Of a stretch of 64,000 nt of DNA, positions 26,449 through 34,208 are shown one piece after another (the stretch's first letter is position 1; every line of letters starts with the position of its first letter). The position numbers and the translations under genes were made by a program. This DNA is from Leucobacter chromiireducens subsp. solipictus. GTDB taxonomy: Bacteria > Actinomycetota > Actinomycetes > Actinomycetales > Microbacteriaceae. The notes under the pieces are model-generated. The model was not told the DNA's origin, made no database searches, and saw only the letters and a program-made list of their open reading frames with translations. The DNA is taken from positions 140,385-204,384 of the forward strand of contig NZ_QYAC01000007.1 of the NCBI RefSeq assembly GCF_016758195.1. Reading direction: 5' to 3'.

Positions 26449-27558
26449 CTACAGCCGCGGCGCCACCGTCACGGGCTCCGGCGCGAAACTGACCGCGACG
26501 CGGTCGCCCGCACGGAACTCCGCGTCCGCGCCGTGCTGCGCGGCGACCGTGTGGCCGTCCTCGAACTGCACCACGGTGCGCCGGATCGGCCCGAGGAAAC
26601 CGCTCGAGAGGACCACGGCGTGCGGGGTCGCGTCCGTCGGCGCCCCCGACCACCCGGTGAGCCGCACATGCTCGGGCCGAACGTAGGCGGTGACCCGGGC
26701 CCCCGCGACCCGGGTCGAGCCGGCGGGCGCGGCCAGCACCGGCAGCTCGGTGCCACGCACCCGCACCCCGGCCCCGGCGAGTTCCCCATCGATCTGGTTC
26801 GAGAGGCCCACGAAGTCCGCGACGAAGGGGGACGCGGGGCGGCGGTACAGTTCCTCGGGGGTGCCGAGCTGCGCGATCCGCCCGGCCTCCATGACGGCGA
26901 CGCGATCCGAGATCGCGAGCGCCTCCTCCTGGTCGTGCGTCACGAACACGGTCGTCATGCCGAGTTCGGTCTGGATGGCGCGGATCTGCTCGCGCAGGCG
27001 CACCCGGACCTTCGCATCGAGGGCGGAGAGCGGCTCGTCGAGCAGCAGCGCGCGGGGACGGGTGACGAGCGCGCGGGCGAGCGCGACGCGCTGTTGCTGA
27101 CCCCCGGAGAGCTCGTGCGGAAAACGCTCGGCGAGGCGGCCGAGCCCCACGATCTCCAGCATCTCGCCCACCCGGGTGCGGCGTTCCGGCTTCGGAACAC
27201 GCCGCATGTCGAGCCCGAACTCCACGTTCTTCGCGACGGTCAGGTGCGGGAACAGTGAGTACTGCTGGAACACCATCCCGATATCGCGCCGGTTCACCGG
27301 CACGTGCGTGACCTCCTCGCCGCCGATGAGCACGCGCCCGCCCGTGACGGATTCGAGCCCGGCGATGCACCGCAGCGCCGTGGTCTTGCCGCAGCCCGAG
27401 GGGCCCAGCAAGCAGATCAGCTCGCCCGGCGCGAGTTCCAGATCGACGCCGTGGAGCACGGTGGTGCCACCGTACGCCTTCGTGACGCCGTCGAGGCGAA
27501 CGGACTGGCCTGCGTGGCCGGTCGTGCCGCTCTGGGAAAGGGGGGTCTCAACGGGCAC
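26449..27558 (-). CDS. ABC transporter ATP-binding protein (PotA/FbpC type)
   Basis: 369 residues. Walker A LLGPSGCGKTTALRCIAGL, signature LSGGQQQRVALARAL, Walker B ALLLDEPLSALDAKVR and the switch His in VFVTHDQEEAL. The C-terminal third is a TOBE-like regulatory domain (VRPEHVRLTGW; FAPEPVTVAPRL at the end). It is the ATPase of the importer formed with the two permeases and the binding protein to the right, and it overlaps the second permease gene by 11 bp. Substrates for this class are polyamines, Fe(III), thiamine or 2-aminoethylphosphonate; which one is not decided. Confidence 0.92.
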   Translation of the reverse strand: MPVETPLSQSGTTGHAGQSVRLDGVTKAYGGTTVLHGVDLELAPGELICLLGPSGCGKTTALRCIAGLESVTGGRVLIGGEEVTHVPVNRRDIGMVFQQYSLFPHLTVAKNVEFGLDMRRVPKPERRTRVGEMLEIVGLGRLAERFPHELSGGQQQRVALARALVTRPRALLLDEPLSALDAKVRVRLREQIRAIQTELGMTTVFVTHDQEEALAISDRVAVMEAGRIAQLGTPEELYRRPASPFVADFVGLSNQIDGELAGAGVRVRGTELPVLAAPAGSTRVAGARVTAYVRPEHVRLTGWSGAPTDATPHAVVLSSGFLGPIRRTVVQFEDGHTVAAQHGADAEFRAGDRVAVSFAPEPVTVAPRL

Positions 27559-28381
27559 GGGCGGGCTCCTTGGCGGTGGGGGACGGGCGGCGGCGCGGCG
27601 GCCCGCCGGTGGCGCTCACGAGGAGCAGCACGACGAAGACGCCGACGAGCGAGAGTAGCGAGATGGCGACCGCCACGAAGGGGTCGGACTTCGACACCTG
27701 CAGGAGTGCGGTTTGCAGGGTGATGCGGTTGAGCAGCGACGACACGGTGAACTCGCCGAGCACGATCGCGATCGTGAGCAGCGACGCGGCGAGCAGGCCG
27801 CGGCGTACGCCCGGGGCGATGATCCGGAGCAGCACGGTGCCCCAGCCGGCACCCAGCGACCGCGCGGCCTCGGCGCGCACCCGCGCGTCCATGCCGGCGA
27901 GGTCCGACGCGATCGCCCGGTAGGCGAAGGGCAGCACCAGCACCCCGTACGCGAGACACAGCGTCCACACGCCAGAGCCCACGGACTGCCCGATCACGCG
28001 GTAGATCGGCGCAAAACCGACCACGAGCACGATCGCGGGGATGGCGATGGGGAGAACCGTGAGGAGATCGAGCGCGCGCTGCAGTCGCGGGAACCGCAGG
28101 TGCACGAGCACGATCGTCGGGAAGAACACGAGCAGCACGATCCCGAGCGTGAGCGCCGCGAGCAGGAACGAGTTCCCGAGCCCCTCGAACAGGACCCGAT
28201 ACGTGCGCTCCTTCGCGGGATCGAACAGCGCGAGCCAGTGCTCGGGGCCGTAGCCGCCCGCGGTGCGGCGCAGCGTGAACTCCAGCATCGCGACGAGCGG
28301 GATCAGGAAGGCCGCGCCGATGACCCCGATAACGGTGCGGGCGAGAGCGGGCGAGGGACGGCCGGGCGTGCGGGCGCTCAT
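27548..28381 (-). CDS. ABC transporter permease (PotC-like)
   Basis: 277 residues from ATG 28381, which overlaps the preceding permease stop by 4 bp. About six membrane helices (VIGVIGAAFLIPLVAMLEF at the start). The EAA loop that contacts the ATPase is EAARSLGAGWGTVLLRIIAP, at the usual place. The frame stays open upstream to 29404, but that part is a shadow of the other permease. It forms the membrane channel with the adjoining permease. Confidence 0.9.
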   Translation of the reverse strand: MSARTPGRPSPALARTVIGVIGAAFLIPLVAMLEFTLRRTAGGYGPEHWLALFDPAKERTYRVLFEGLGNSFLLAALTLGIVLLVFFPTIVLVHLRFPRLQRALDLLTVLPIAIPAIVLVVGFAPIYRVIGQSVGSGVWTLCLAYGVLVLPFAYRAIASDLAGMDARVRAEAARSLGAGWGTVLLRIIAPGVRRGLLAASLLTIAIVLGEFTVSSLLNRITLQTALLQVSKSDPFVAVAISLLSLVGVFVVLLLVSATGGPPRRRPSPTAKEPARAR

Positions 28382-29223
28382 CGTTGCCACCGTGCCGCGC
28401 GCGACATGAGCCGGCCGTAGGCGAGCATCACCACGGTCATCACGACGATCATGCCGAGCGCGAGCACGCCCGCCGTCGCCGCCTGGCTGGCACCCGTCTC
28501 CCCGATGAGTGCGGCGCGGATCTGCAGGGGCACGATCTGAGAGCCCTGGCTGATCAGGGCCGCCGCCGTCGCGTAGGAGGAAAACGCGTTCGCGAACAGG
28601 AGCAGCAGCGAACCGAGGAAGGCGGGGGCGAGCACCGGGAGACCCACACGCAGCCAGTAGGCACCGCTCGAACCGCCGAGCGTCGCCACGGCCTCGGACC
28701 AGTCCGGACGCAGCGCCACCACGGCGGGGAGGAACGTGATCACCATGAGGGGAACCTGGAAGTACAGATAGGGCAGGACCAATCCCGGGAGTTCGTACAG
28801 CCAGACCCCGCCGGCGTACAGGTCCACGCCGAGCTGTTCGCGCAGGATCACGGTGACGATGCCCTGAATGCCGATCGTGGCGATGAACGCGAAGGCGAGC
28901 ATGACCCCGCCGAACTGGGCGAGGACCGAACTCGCCGCGTCGATCACCCGGCGCAGCGGGCCGCGCTCTGGAAGCGCCGCCAGCGCCCAGCACAGGATCG
29001 CGCCGAGTACCGCACCCACCACCGCGGTGAGGGCACTCACCCCGATGCTTGCGGAAAACGCGGCGAGGGTGTTCGGCTGCGTGAGCACGGCGAGGCCGTC
29101 GAGGGTGAATCCGTGCTCCCCGGTGAACCCGCTCGCGATCGCGATCACCGTGGGCACGGCGAGGAACAGGAGGACATACGCGGCGAACGGGGTGAGCCCG
29201 AGCGCCGGGAGGAATCGTTTCAT
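28378..29223 (-). CDS. ABC transporter permease (PotB-like)
   Basis: 281 residues, ATG 29223. About six membrane helices, with the first at LGLTPFAAYVLLFLAVPTVI. The EAA-type loop is EAVATLGGSSGAYWLRVGLP. It pairs with the permease downstream (4-bp overlap) and lies 56 bp after the binding-protein gene, separated from it by a strong hairpin. Confidence 0.9.
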   Translation of the reverse strand: MKRFLPALGLTPFAAYVLLFLAVPTVIAIASGFTGEHGFTLDGLAVLTQPNTLAAFSASIGVSALTAVVGAVLGAILCWALAALPERGPLRRVIDAASSVLAQFGGVMLAFAFIATIGIQGIVTVILREQLGVDLYAGGVWLYELPGLVLPYLYFQVPLMVITFLPAVVALRPDWSEAVATLGGSSGAYWLRVGLPVLAPAFLGSLLLLFANAFSSYATAAALISQGSQIVPLQIRAALIGETGASQAATAGVLALGMIVVMTVVMLAYGRLMSRAARWQR

Positions 29224-29243
29224 GAGGGAACGCGCGAGGGACC

Positions 29244-29270
29244 GGGGGCAGCGGCACAGCCGCTGCCCCC
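29244..29270 (-). terminator. Intra-operon hairpin between binding protein and permease
   Basis: GGGGGCAGCGGC (29244-29255) and GCCGCTGCCCCC (29259-29270), a perfect 12-bp stem with a 3-nt loop. It stands directly after the binding-protein gene and before the permease, the usual place for a structure that keeps binding-protein mRNA more abundant. Confidence 0.65.
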
Positions 29271-29279
29271 GCCGATCCG

Positions 29280-30434
29280 CTACTGGACCGTGGCGGCCCA
29301 GCGCTCGGTGAGCAGCGCGTTCGCGGCGTCGGTCTGCGCCTGATCCGGCGACACCCAGTCCGCGGAATCCACGCCGAAGGTGGCCGCGTCGATGAGCTTC
29401 TCATCGGCCGTACCCGCCTCGGTCAGCGCGTCCACGCGAACCGGGACCGCGTTCCCCTTCAGGAACATGGCCTGCACCTCGTCGGAGAAGATCCACTCCT
29501 GCCACAGCCGCGCCGCGGCCGGGTTCGGGGCGTCCTTGTTGATCGCCTCGTTGTAGAACGAGACGTAGGCGGCACCCGGGAGGACCGTGGTCTTCCAGCT
29601 GGGCTTGTCCGCGGCCGCGGCCACGTTGTTGAAGGACCAGTCGAACACGACCGGCGTCTCGCCCGAGGCGATCGTCGCGGGCGTCGGATCGAGCGTCAAG
29701 AAGTTTCCGGCCGTGCGCAGCTCGCCCATGAAGTCGATACCGGGGCCGAAGTCGTCGACCCCGCCGCCGTTCAGCGCCGCGATCGAGCCGACCGCGGCGA
29801 ACGCGGCACCGGCCTGCGTGGGGTCGCCGTTCAGGGCGACCGCCCCGGCATAGTCGCTGCCGAGCAGATCCTTCAGCGCCTTCGGTTCGGGCAGCTTGTC
29901 CGAGTCGTAGCCCACCGACATGATGCCGGAGTAGTTGTTCACCCACAGGCCCTCGGGGTCCTTGTTCTCGGCGGGGATCGAATCCCACACCTCGACCTGG
30001 TAGGGGGCGAACTGATCGACGCTCGACAGCGCCACCGCCGCGCCGAGATCGAAGACGTCAGGGGCCGTGTCCTGCCCCTTCAGGTTCTCGGCGGCCTGGA
30101 TCTCCTCGGCGCTGGAGGCATCGGGCGAGGCCGAGTTGACGGTGATGTCGTAGGTGTCCTCGAAGCCGGCGATGATCTCGCCGTAGTTCGCCCAGGTCTC
30201 GGGGAGCGCGATCACGTTCAGCTCGCCCTCCTCCTGAGCGGCCGCGATGAGGCCATCCATGCCGCCGAAGTCCTCGGCGCTCGTCGCGGTGGCCGCGTCC
30301 ACCGCGCCGGTGGTGCTGCCCGAGTCGCCGGCACCGGCGTCGGGTGCCGCGCCGGAGGAGCAGGCCGCCAGGCCGCCGACGATCAGGGCGGTGGTGAGGA
30401 GCGTTGCGGAACGCAGGATAACGCGAGAGGCCAC
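29280..30434 (-). CDS. ABC transporter substrate-binding lipoprotein
   Basis: 384 residues from GTG 30434 (VASRVILRSATLLTTALIVG) with GGAAGGAAA 5-8 nt ahead. The signal ends in a lipobox GGLAAC, so the protein is a lipid-anchored binding protein outside the membrane. A Gly/Ser/Ala linker is followed by the two-lobed domain of the PotD/FbpA class (EGELNVIALPETWANYGEII, VWDSIPAENKDPEGLWVNNY, ARLWQEWIFSDEVQAMFLKG). It is the first gene of the leftward importer operon. The ligand is not predictable. Confidence 0.88.
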   Translation of the reverse strand: MASRVILRSATLLTTALIVGGLAACSSGAAPDAGAGDSGSTTGAVDAATATSAEDFGGMDGLIAAAQEEGELNVIALPETWANYGEIIAGFEDTYDITVNSASPDASSAEEIQAAENLKGQDTAPDVFDLGAAVALSSVDQFAPYQVEVWDSIPAENKDPEGLWVNNYSGIMSVGYDSDKLPEPKALKDLLGSDYAGAVALNGDPTQAGAAFAAVGSIAALNGGGVDDFGPGIDFMGELRTAGNFLTLDPTPATIASGETPVVFDWSFNNVAAAADKPSWKTTVLPGAAYVSFYNEAINKDAPNPAAARLWQEWIFSDEVQAMFLKGNAVPVRVDALTEAGTADEKLIDAATFGVDSADWVSPDQAQTDAANALLTERWAATVQ

Positions 30435-30588
30435 AGTGGTTTCCTTCCGGAGAGTGAACGGATCGCCGGTGCGGCGCGTGCGGCAGCCGCCGCGGCGGTG
30501 CCGATCCGATCCCACGCTAGGGAGGGCGGGTTGCCGGGGAACTGCCCGCGAGTGGCCGCGACGTGAACGGTGCGTGACGCGGGGCGCC

Positions 30589-30594
30589 TATGCT
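30589..30594 (+). promoter_or_regulatory. -10 hexamer of leaderless AlkD-like gene
   Basis: TATGCT, 6 nt (GTGCAC), then ATG 30601. Confidence 0.5.
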
Positions 30595-30600
30595 GTGCAC

Positions 30601-31476
30601 ATGGATCCCGCCCAGATCGGCCCCCACCGCACTGCCGTCGCGCTCGCCGCCGAGATCGACGCGGGCCTGCGGTCGCGGGCGACTCCCGAGCGGGCGGAGC
30701 GCGAGCGCGCCTACCTCAAGAGCGAGATCACCCACTACGGGGTCACGGTGCCGCAGACACGCGCCGCGGTGACCGCGGCGCTCCGTGGCCTGGGGCTCGG
30801 CCACGACACGCTCGGCCACGACACGCTCGGGCACGACGAGCTCATCGCGGCCGCGACGCTGCTGTGGGCTGCGCCGGAGCCCGGACCGGAGCCCGATCTG
30901 GAGCCCGATCTGGAGGCCGAACCAGTGCACGAGCCGGTGCACGAGCCGGTGCACGAGCGGCGCGCGGCCGCGATCGCACTGCTCGAGGCGCGGAGCGCGC
31001 TGCTCGGCCCCGACGACTTGGCGCTGCTCGAACGCTTCCTGCGCGAGTCGCACACCTGGGCGCTCGTCGACGACCTCGCTGGATCGGTCGTGGGTCCGCT
31101 CATCGAACGCGCGGCGGATGCGACACCCGAGCGTGCCGGCGAGCTCACGGACACGCTGGACCGCTGGGCAGCCGACGAGGACTTCTGGATCCGGCGCTCC
31201 GCGCTCCTCGCGCACCTGCTCCCGCTCCGCGCGGGACGCGGGGACTTCGCCCACTTCGGCCGCATCGCCGATGGGATGCTCGACGAGCGGGAATTTTTCG
31301 TCCGGAAGGCGATCGGGTGGGTGCTGCGCGACACCTCACGCACGCGCCCCGAGCTCGTGTTCGAGTGGATCCTCCCGCGCGCCGCCCGCGCGTCAGGCCT
31401 CACCGTGCGCGAGGCGATCCGGCGGCTCCCCGAAGCCCAGCAAGCCGAGGTGCGTGCGGCGCGCGCGGCGTCCTAG
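30601..31476 (+). CDS. DNA alkylation repair protein, AlkD-like (HEAT-repeat)
   Basis: 291 residues. AlkD family members are HEAT-like helical proteins that remove alkylated bases. Supporting motifs are RAYLKSEITHYGVTVPQTRA at the N-terminus, ESHTWALVDDLAGSVVGPLI (the Trp/Asp region), DEDFWIRRSALLAHLLPLR and REFFVRKAIGWVLRDTSRTR. In the middle (about residues 66-120) is a low-complexity insert of three different short repeats, LGHDT x3, EPDL x2 and VHEP x3. It sits between helices of the fold, so is probably a disordered loop. Its stop overlaps that of the convergent CDF gene by 4 bp. Confidence 0.85.
   Translation: MDPAQIGPHRTAVALAAEIDAGLRSRATPERAERERAYLKSEITHYGVTVPQTRAAVTAALRGLGLGHDTLGHDTLGHDELIAAATLLWAAPEPGPEPDLEPDLEAEPVHEPVHEPVHERRAAAIALLEARSALLGPDDLALLERFLRESHTWALVDDLAGSVVGPLIERAADATPERAGELTDTLDRWAADEDFWIRRSALLAHLLPLRAGRGDFAHFGRIADGMLDEREFFVRKAIGWVLRDTSRTRPELVFEWILPRAARASGLTVREAIRRLPEAQQAEVRAARAAS
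30796..30960 (+). repeat. Three in-frame tandem microrepeat tracts inside the AlkD-like gene
   Basis: CTCGGCCACGACACG-type 15-nt units at 30796-30810, 30811-30825, 30826-30840; GAGCCCGATCTG 12-nt units at 30889-30900, 30901-30912; GTGCACGAGCCG 12-nt units at 30925-30936, 30937-30948, 30949-30960. All are multiples of three, so copy-number change keeps the frame. Confidence 0.9.
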
Positions 31477-32435
31477 TCGCTCGAGAGCATCACCACGGAG
31501 CTCGTGGTCGGTTGCGTGGAGTTCGGGTCGAGGTAGACGTCCGGCTCCAGGTAGATGATCCGCGCCGCGGGCACCGCTTCGCGGATCCGGCGTTCGGCGA
31601 GATTCACGATCATCGATACCTCGTTCATGGTGCGCTCCGGGGCCAGGCTGATCTTCGCGCCGATCATGAACTCGTCGGGGCCGACGTACAGCGTCTTCAT
31701 GTGGATCAGGCGGTCGATGTCCTTCGACTTCAGGAGCGCGGCCTCGATCTTCGCGACGTCCTCGTCGCTCGCGCCCTCGCCGACGAGCAGGCTCTTGACC
31801 TCGGCACCGATGATGACGGCGACCGCGATGAGCAGCACGCCGATCGCGATCGTCGCGATACCGTCGAACAGGCCGTTGCCCGTGAGCACCGTGAGGCCGA
31901 CCCCGAAGAACGCGATGACCAGGCCGAGCAGTGCGGCCATGTCCTCGAGCAGCACGACGGGCAGCTCCGGGGCCTTGGAGCGACGGATGAACTGGAACCA
32001 CGTCGAGTCGCCCTTGTGCGGGCGGCTCTCGCGCACCGCGGTGCGGAGCGAGAAGCTCTCGAGCACGATCGCGATCGCGAGGACGACGAGCGGCAGCCAC
32101 CACATGTCGAGCGGGTGGGGGTTCTGAATCTTCGAGACGCCCTCGTACACGGAGAACACGCCGCCGATCGAGAACAGGACGATCGCCACGACGAAGGCGT
32201 ACACGTAGCGCACGCGCCCGTACCCGAACGGGTGCTCCTTGTCGGCGGCCTGCTTCGCGCGCTTGCCACCAAGCAACAGGAGCAGCTGGTTCCCGGAGTC
32301 GGCGAGCGAGTGCACGCCCTCCGCGAGCATCGACGACGAGCCGGAGAACGCCCACGCGATGAACTTGGTGATCGCAATGCCCATATTGGCGAGGAACGCC
32401 GCGATGATCGCCTTATTTCCGCCTGTCGCGCTCAT
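31473..32435 (-). CDS. Cation diffusion facilitator (CDF) transporter
   Basis: 320 residues. About six membrane helices in the first 220 residues, with ALLGLVIAFFGVGLTVLTGN among them. The metal-site region of helix 2 reads SMLAEGVHSLADSGNQLLLL (H/D ligands), and the helix 1 motif is NMGIAITKFIAWAFSGSSSM. The C-terminal cytoplasmic domain is about 90 residues. CDF proteins export Zn, Fe, Mn or Co in exchange for protons. The metal here is unknown. An RBS-like GGAGG lies about 10 nt before ATG 32435. It is divergent from proC. Confidence 0.88.
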   Translation of the reverse strand: MSATGGNKAIIAAFLANMGIAITKFIAWAFSGSSSMLAEGVHSLADSGNQLLLLLGGKRAKQAADKEHPFGYGRVRYVYAFVVAIVLFSIGGVFSVYEGVSKIQNPHPLDMWWLPLVVLAIAIVLESFSLRTAVRESRPHKGDSTWFQFIRRSKAPELPVVLLEDMAALLGLVIAFFGVGLTVLTGNGLFDGIATIAIGVLLIAVAVIIGAEVKSLLVGEGASDEDVAKIEAALLKSKDIDRLIHMKTLYVGPDEFMIGAKISLAPERTMNEVSMIVNLAERRIREAVPAARIIYLEPDVYLDPNSTQPTTSSVVMLSSD

Positions 32436-32547
32436 GTCAGATGCCTCCAGCCGAGTGTCGTACGCTTCTGCGCCATTCTACGGTGGGTGGGCCGCGTGCG
32501 GGGGATATAGCCGGGTGCCGGATCCGCGATCGCGCTCGGGTTCCTCC

Positions 32548-32553
32548 TACACT
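32548..32553 (+). promoter_or_regulatory. -10 hexamer of leaderless proC
   Basis: TACACT, 6 nt (GGGCCT), then GTG 32560. Confidence 0.55.
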
Positions 32554-32559
32554 GGGCCT

Positions 32560-33447
32560 GTGAGCGAAACGACGACGCAGCCCCAGACCGCCCTGCCCCG
32601 AACCGCGATGATCGGGGTCGGCTCGATGGGCGGGGCGATTCTCGCGGGCTTGCGGGACCCGGGCGTCGCGATCGCCCGCCCGATAGCGGTCACGACGCAC
32701 TCTGCGGCCTCGGCGGCGCAGTTCGCGGGAGCCGCCGACGTCACGGCCGTGGCGGTCGCGGACGACGCCGAAGCGAACCGGCGGGCTGTCGCCGGGGCCG
32801 GGCTCGTGATCCTCGCGGTGAAGCCGTGGCTCGTGGTCGATGCGGCGCGCGAGATCGCGGAGGCCCTCGACCCCGGCGCCGTGGTCGTCAGCGTCGCCGC
32901 GGGCGTGCCGAGCGCCGCGATCGAGGCCGTGCTCCCTGGCGGCATCGCCGTGGTGCGTGCCATGCCGAACACCCCCGCCCATCTGGGCCGGGGCATGACG
33001 GGGATCGCGGGCGGCGCGAGCGCTGATGCCGCCGCGCTGGCGCTCGTGCAGCGGCTATTCGAGACCGTCGGCCAGGTGCTCGTCGTGCCGGAGTCGCAGA
33101 TCAACGACGTGGCGGCCGTGTCCGGATCCGGCCCCGCCTACCTGTTCTACTACGTGGAGGAGATGATCGGCGCGGCCGAGCGCCGCGGGTTCACGCCCGA
33201 GGCCGCCCGTCAGCTCGTGCAGCAGACGGTGCTCGGGGCCGCGGAACTCCTCGACACGAGCGGCGAGGACGCGGCGCAGTTGCGGCGCAACGTGACCAGC
33301 CCGAAGGGGACCACGGAGCAGGCCATCTTCGTGCTCCAGGACGCCGGCTGGGGTGAGCTGTTCGACCGGGCCCTCGCCGCGAACGTGCGCCGCTCCGAGG
33401 AACTCGAGGGGAACTCACCGGCCTGCCGGCCTGCCGGATCACCCTAA
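32560..33447 (+). CDS. proC: Pyrroline-5-carboxylate reductase
   Basis: 295 residues from GTG 32560 (VSETTTQPQTALPRTAMIGV). Last step of proline synthesis, NADPH-dependent. The Rossmann motif MIGVGSMGGAILAGL, the LAVKPW loop, VVRAMPNTPAHLGRGMTGIA and the C-terminal signature VAAVSGSGPAYLFYYVEEMI with TVLGAAELL and RRNVTSPKGTTEQAI are all present, so the call is firm. The frame extends far upstream, but the leaderless -10 and the family length fix the start. Confidence 0.96.
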   Translation: MSETTTQPQTALPRTAMIGVGSMGGAILAGLRDPGVAIARPIAVTTHSAASAAQFAGAADVTAVAVADDAEANRRAVAGAGLVILAVKPWLVVDAAREIAEALDPGAVVVSVAAGVPSAAIEAVLPGGIAVVRAMPNTPAHLGRGMTGIAGGASADAAALALVQRLFETVGQVLVVPESQINDVAAVSGSGPAYLFYYVEEMIGAAERRGFTPEAARQLVQQTVLGAAELLDTSGEDAAQLRRNVTSPKGTTEQAIFVLQDAGWGELFDRALAANVRRSEELEGNSPACRPAGSP

Positions 33448-33517
33448 CCTAGGCAATTTATCTGGCCCGACCCGTTTTCGGGCAAAAACCCATCGGGCCA
33501 GATAAATTGCCTAGGTT
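33446..33517. terminator. Long palindrome / bidirectional terminator after proC
   Basis: 25-bp perfect arms, 33446-33470 and 33493-33517 (AACCTAGGCAATTTATCTGG at the start of the left arm), separated by 22 nt that contain a smaller CCCG-TTTT-CGGG hairpin. It begins in the last codon of proC and lies before the convergent trkA stop. There is no T tract beyond the arm, but A/T-rich blocks lie inside the stem. Confidence 0.75.
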
Positions 33518-33542
33518 TAGGCGTGCTGCGCCGGGGGCCGGG

Positions 33543-34208
33543 CTAGGCGATGGTGGCGAAGCGCTCCACGTCGGCGGCGGTGCCGCTCACGATGATGAGG
33601 TCGTGGGGGGAGATCAGCGTGTCCTGGGTGGCGTGCGTGAAGGGCTGCCCGGGCGTCTTCACGCCGACCACGGTGACGCGGTACCGGGTGCGCACGCCGC
33701 TCTCGGCGAGCGTGCGGCCCCGGATCGAGCGCGGCGGGTACATCTTCGCGATCACGTAGTTGTTGTCGAACTGGATGAAGTCGAGCATCGCGCCGCTCAG
33801 GAGGTGGGCGACGCGCTCGCCGGCCTCGCGCTCCGGATAGATCACGTGGTTCACGCCGATCCGCTCGAGGATCTTGCCGTGGGAGGCCGAGATCGCCTTC
33901 GCCCAGATCTGGGGGATCTCAAGGTCCACGAGGTTCGCGGCGATCAAGACGCTCGCCTCGATCGAGGAGCCGGTCGCGACCACCGCGACCTGGAACTCGT
34001 CGGCCCCGATCTGGCGCAGGGCCTCCATCGAGCGGGCGTCGGCCTGCACCGCGTGGGTGACGCGGTCGGCCCACTTCTGGACGAGGGTCGGGTCGGTGTC
34101 GACGACGAGGACCTCCCGGTCCTGGCGGTCGAGCTGACCGGCGGTGGCGGCGCCGAAACGGCCGAGGCCGATGACAAGCACCGGGGCATCACTGCGAATA
34201 TCAACCAA
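33543..34208 (-). CDS. trkA: Potassium uptake regulatory subunit TrkA
   Basis: 221 residues. An RCK_N domain with VLVIGLGRFGAATAGQLDRQ (nucleotide-binding GxGxxG) and LVVDTDPTLVQKWAD, followed by an RCK_C domain (YPPRSIRGRTLAESGVRTRY; LIIVSGTAADVERFA at the end). The peripheral subunit gates TrkH in response to nucleotides. Start TTG 34208 is chosen: GAAAGG lies 7 nt ahead, the protein then has the length usual for TrkA, and it overlaps the trkH stop by 8 bp. The longer upstream frame lies inside trkH. Confidence 0.93.
   Translation of the reverse strand: MVDIRSDAPVLVIGLGRFGAATAGQLDRQDREVLVVDTDPTLVQKWADRVTHAVQADARSMEALRQIGADEFQVAVVATGSSIEASVLIAANLVDLEIPQIWAKAISASHGKILERIGVNHVIYPEREAGERVAHLLSGAMLDFIQFDNNYVIAKMYPPRSIRGRTLAESGVRTRYRVTVVGVKTPGQPFTHATQDTLISPHDLIIVSGTAADVERFATIA

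Noticed and set aside
27548-29404. 618-codon leftward frame covering both permeases
   Set aside because: Only its C-terminal 277 codons (27548-28381) are the real permease; the upstream part is an out-of-frame shadow of the other permease.
30796-30960. CRISPR-like repeat array
   Set aside because: The units are contiguous, lack spacers and encode an in-frame peptide repeat within a gene.
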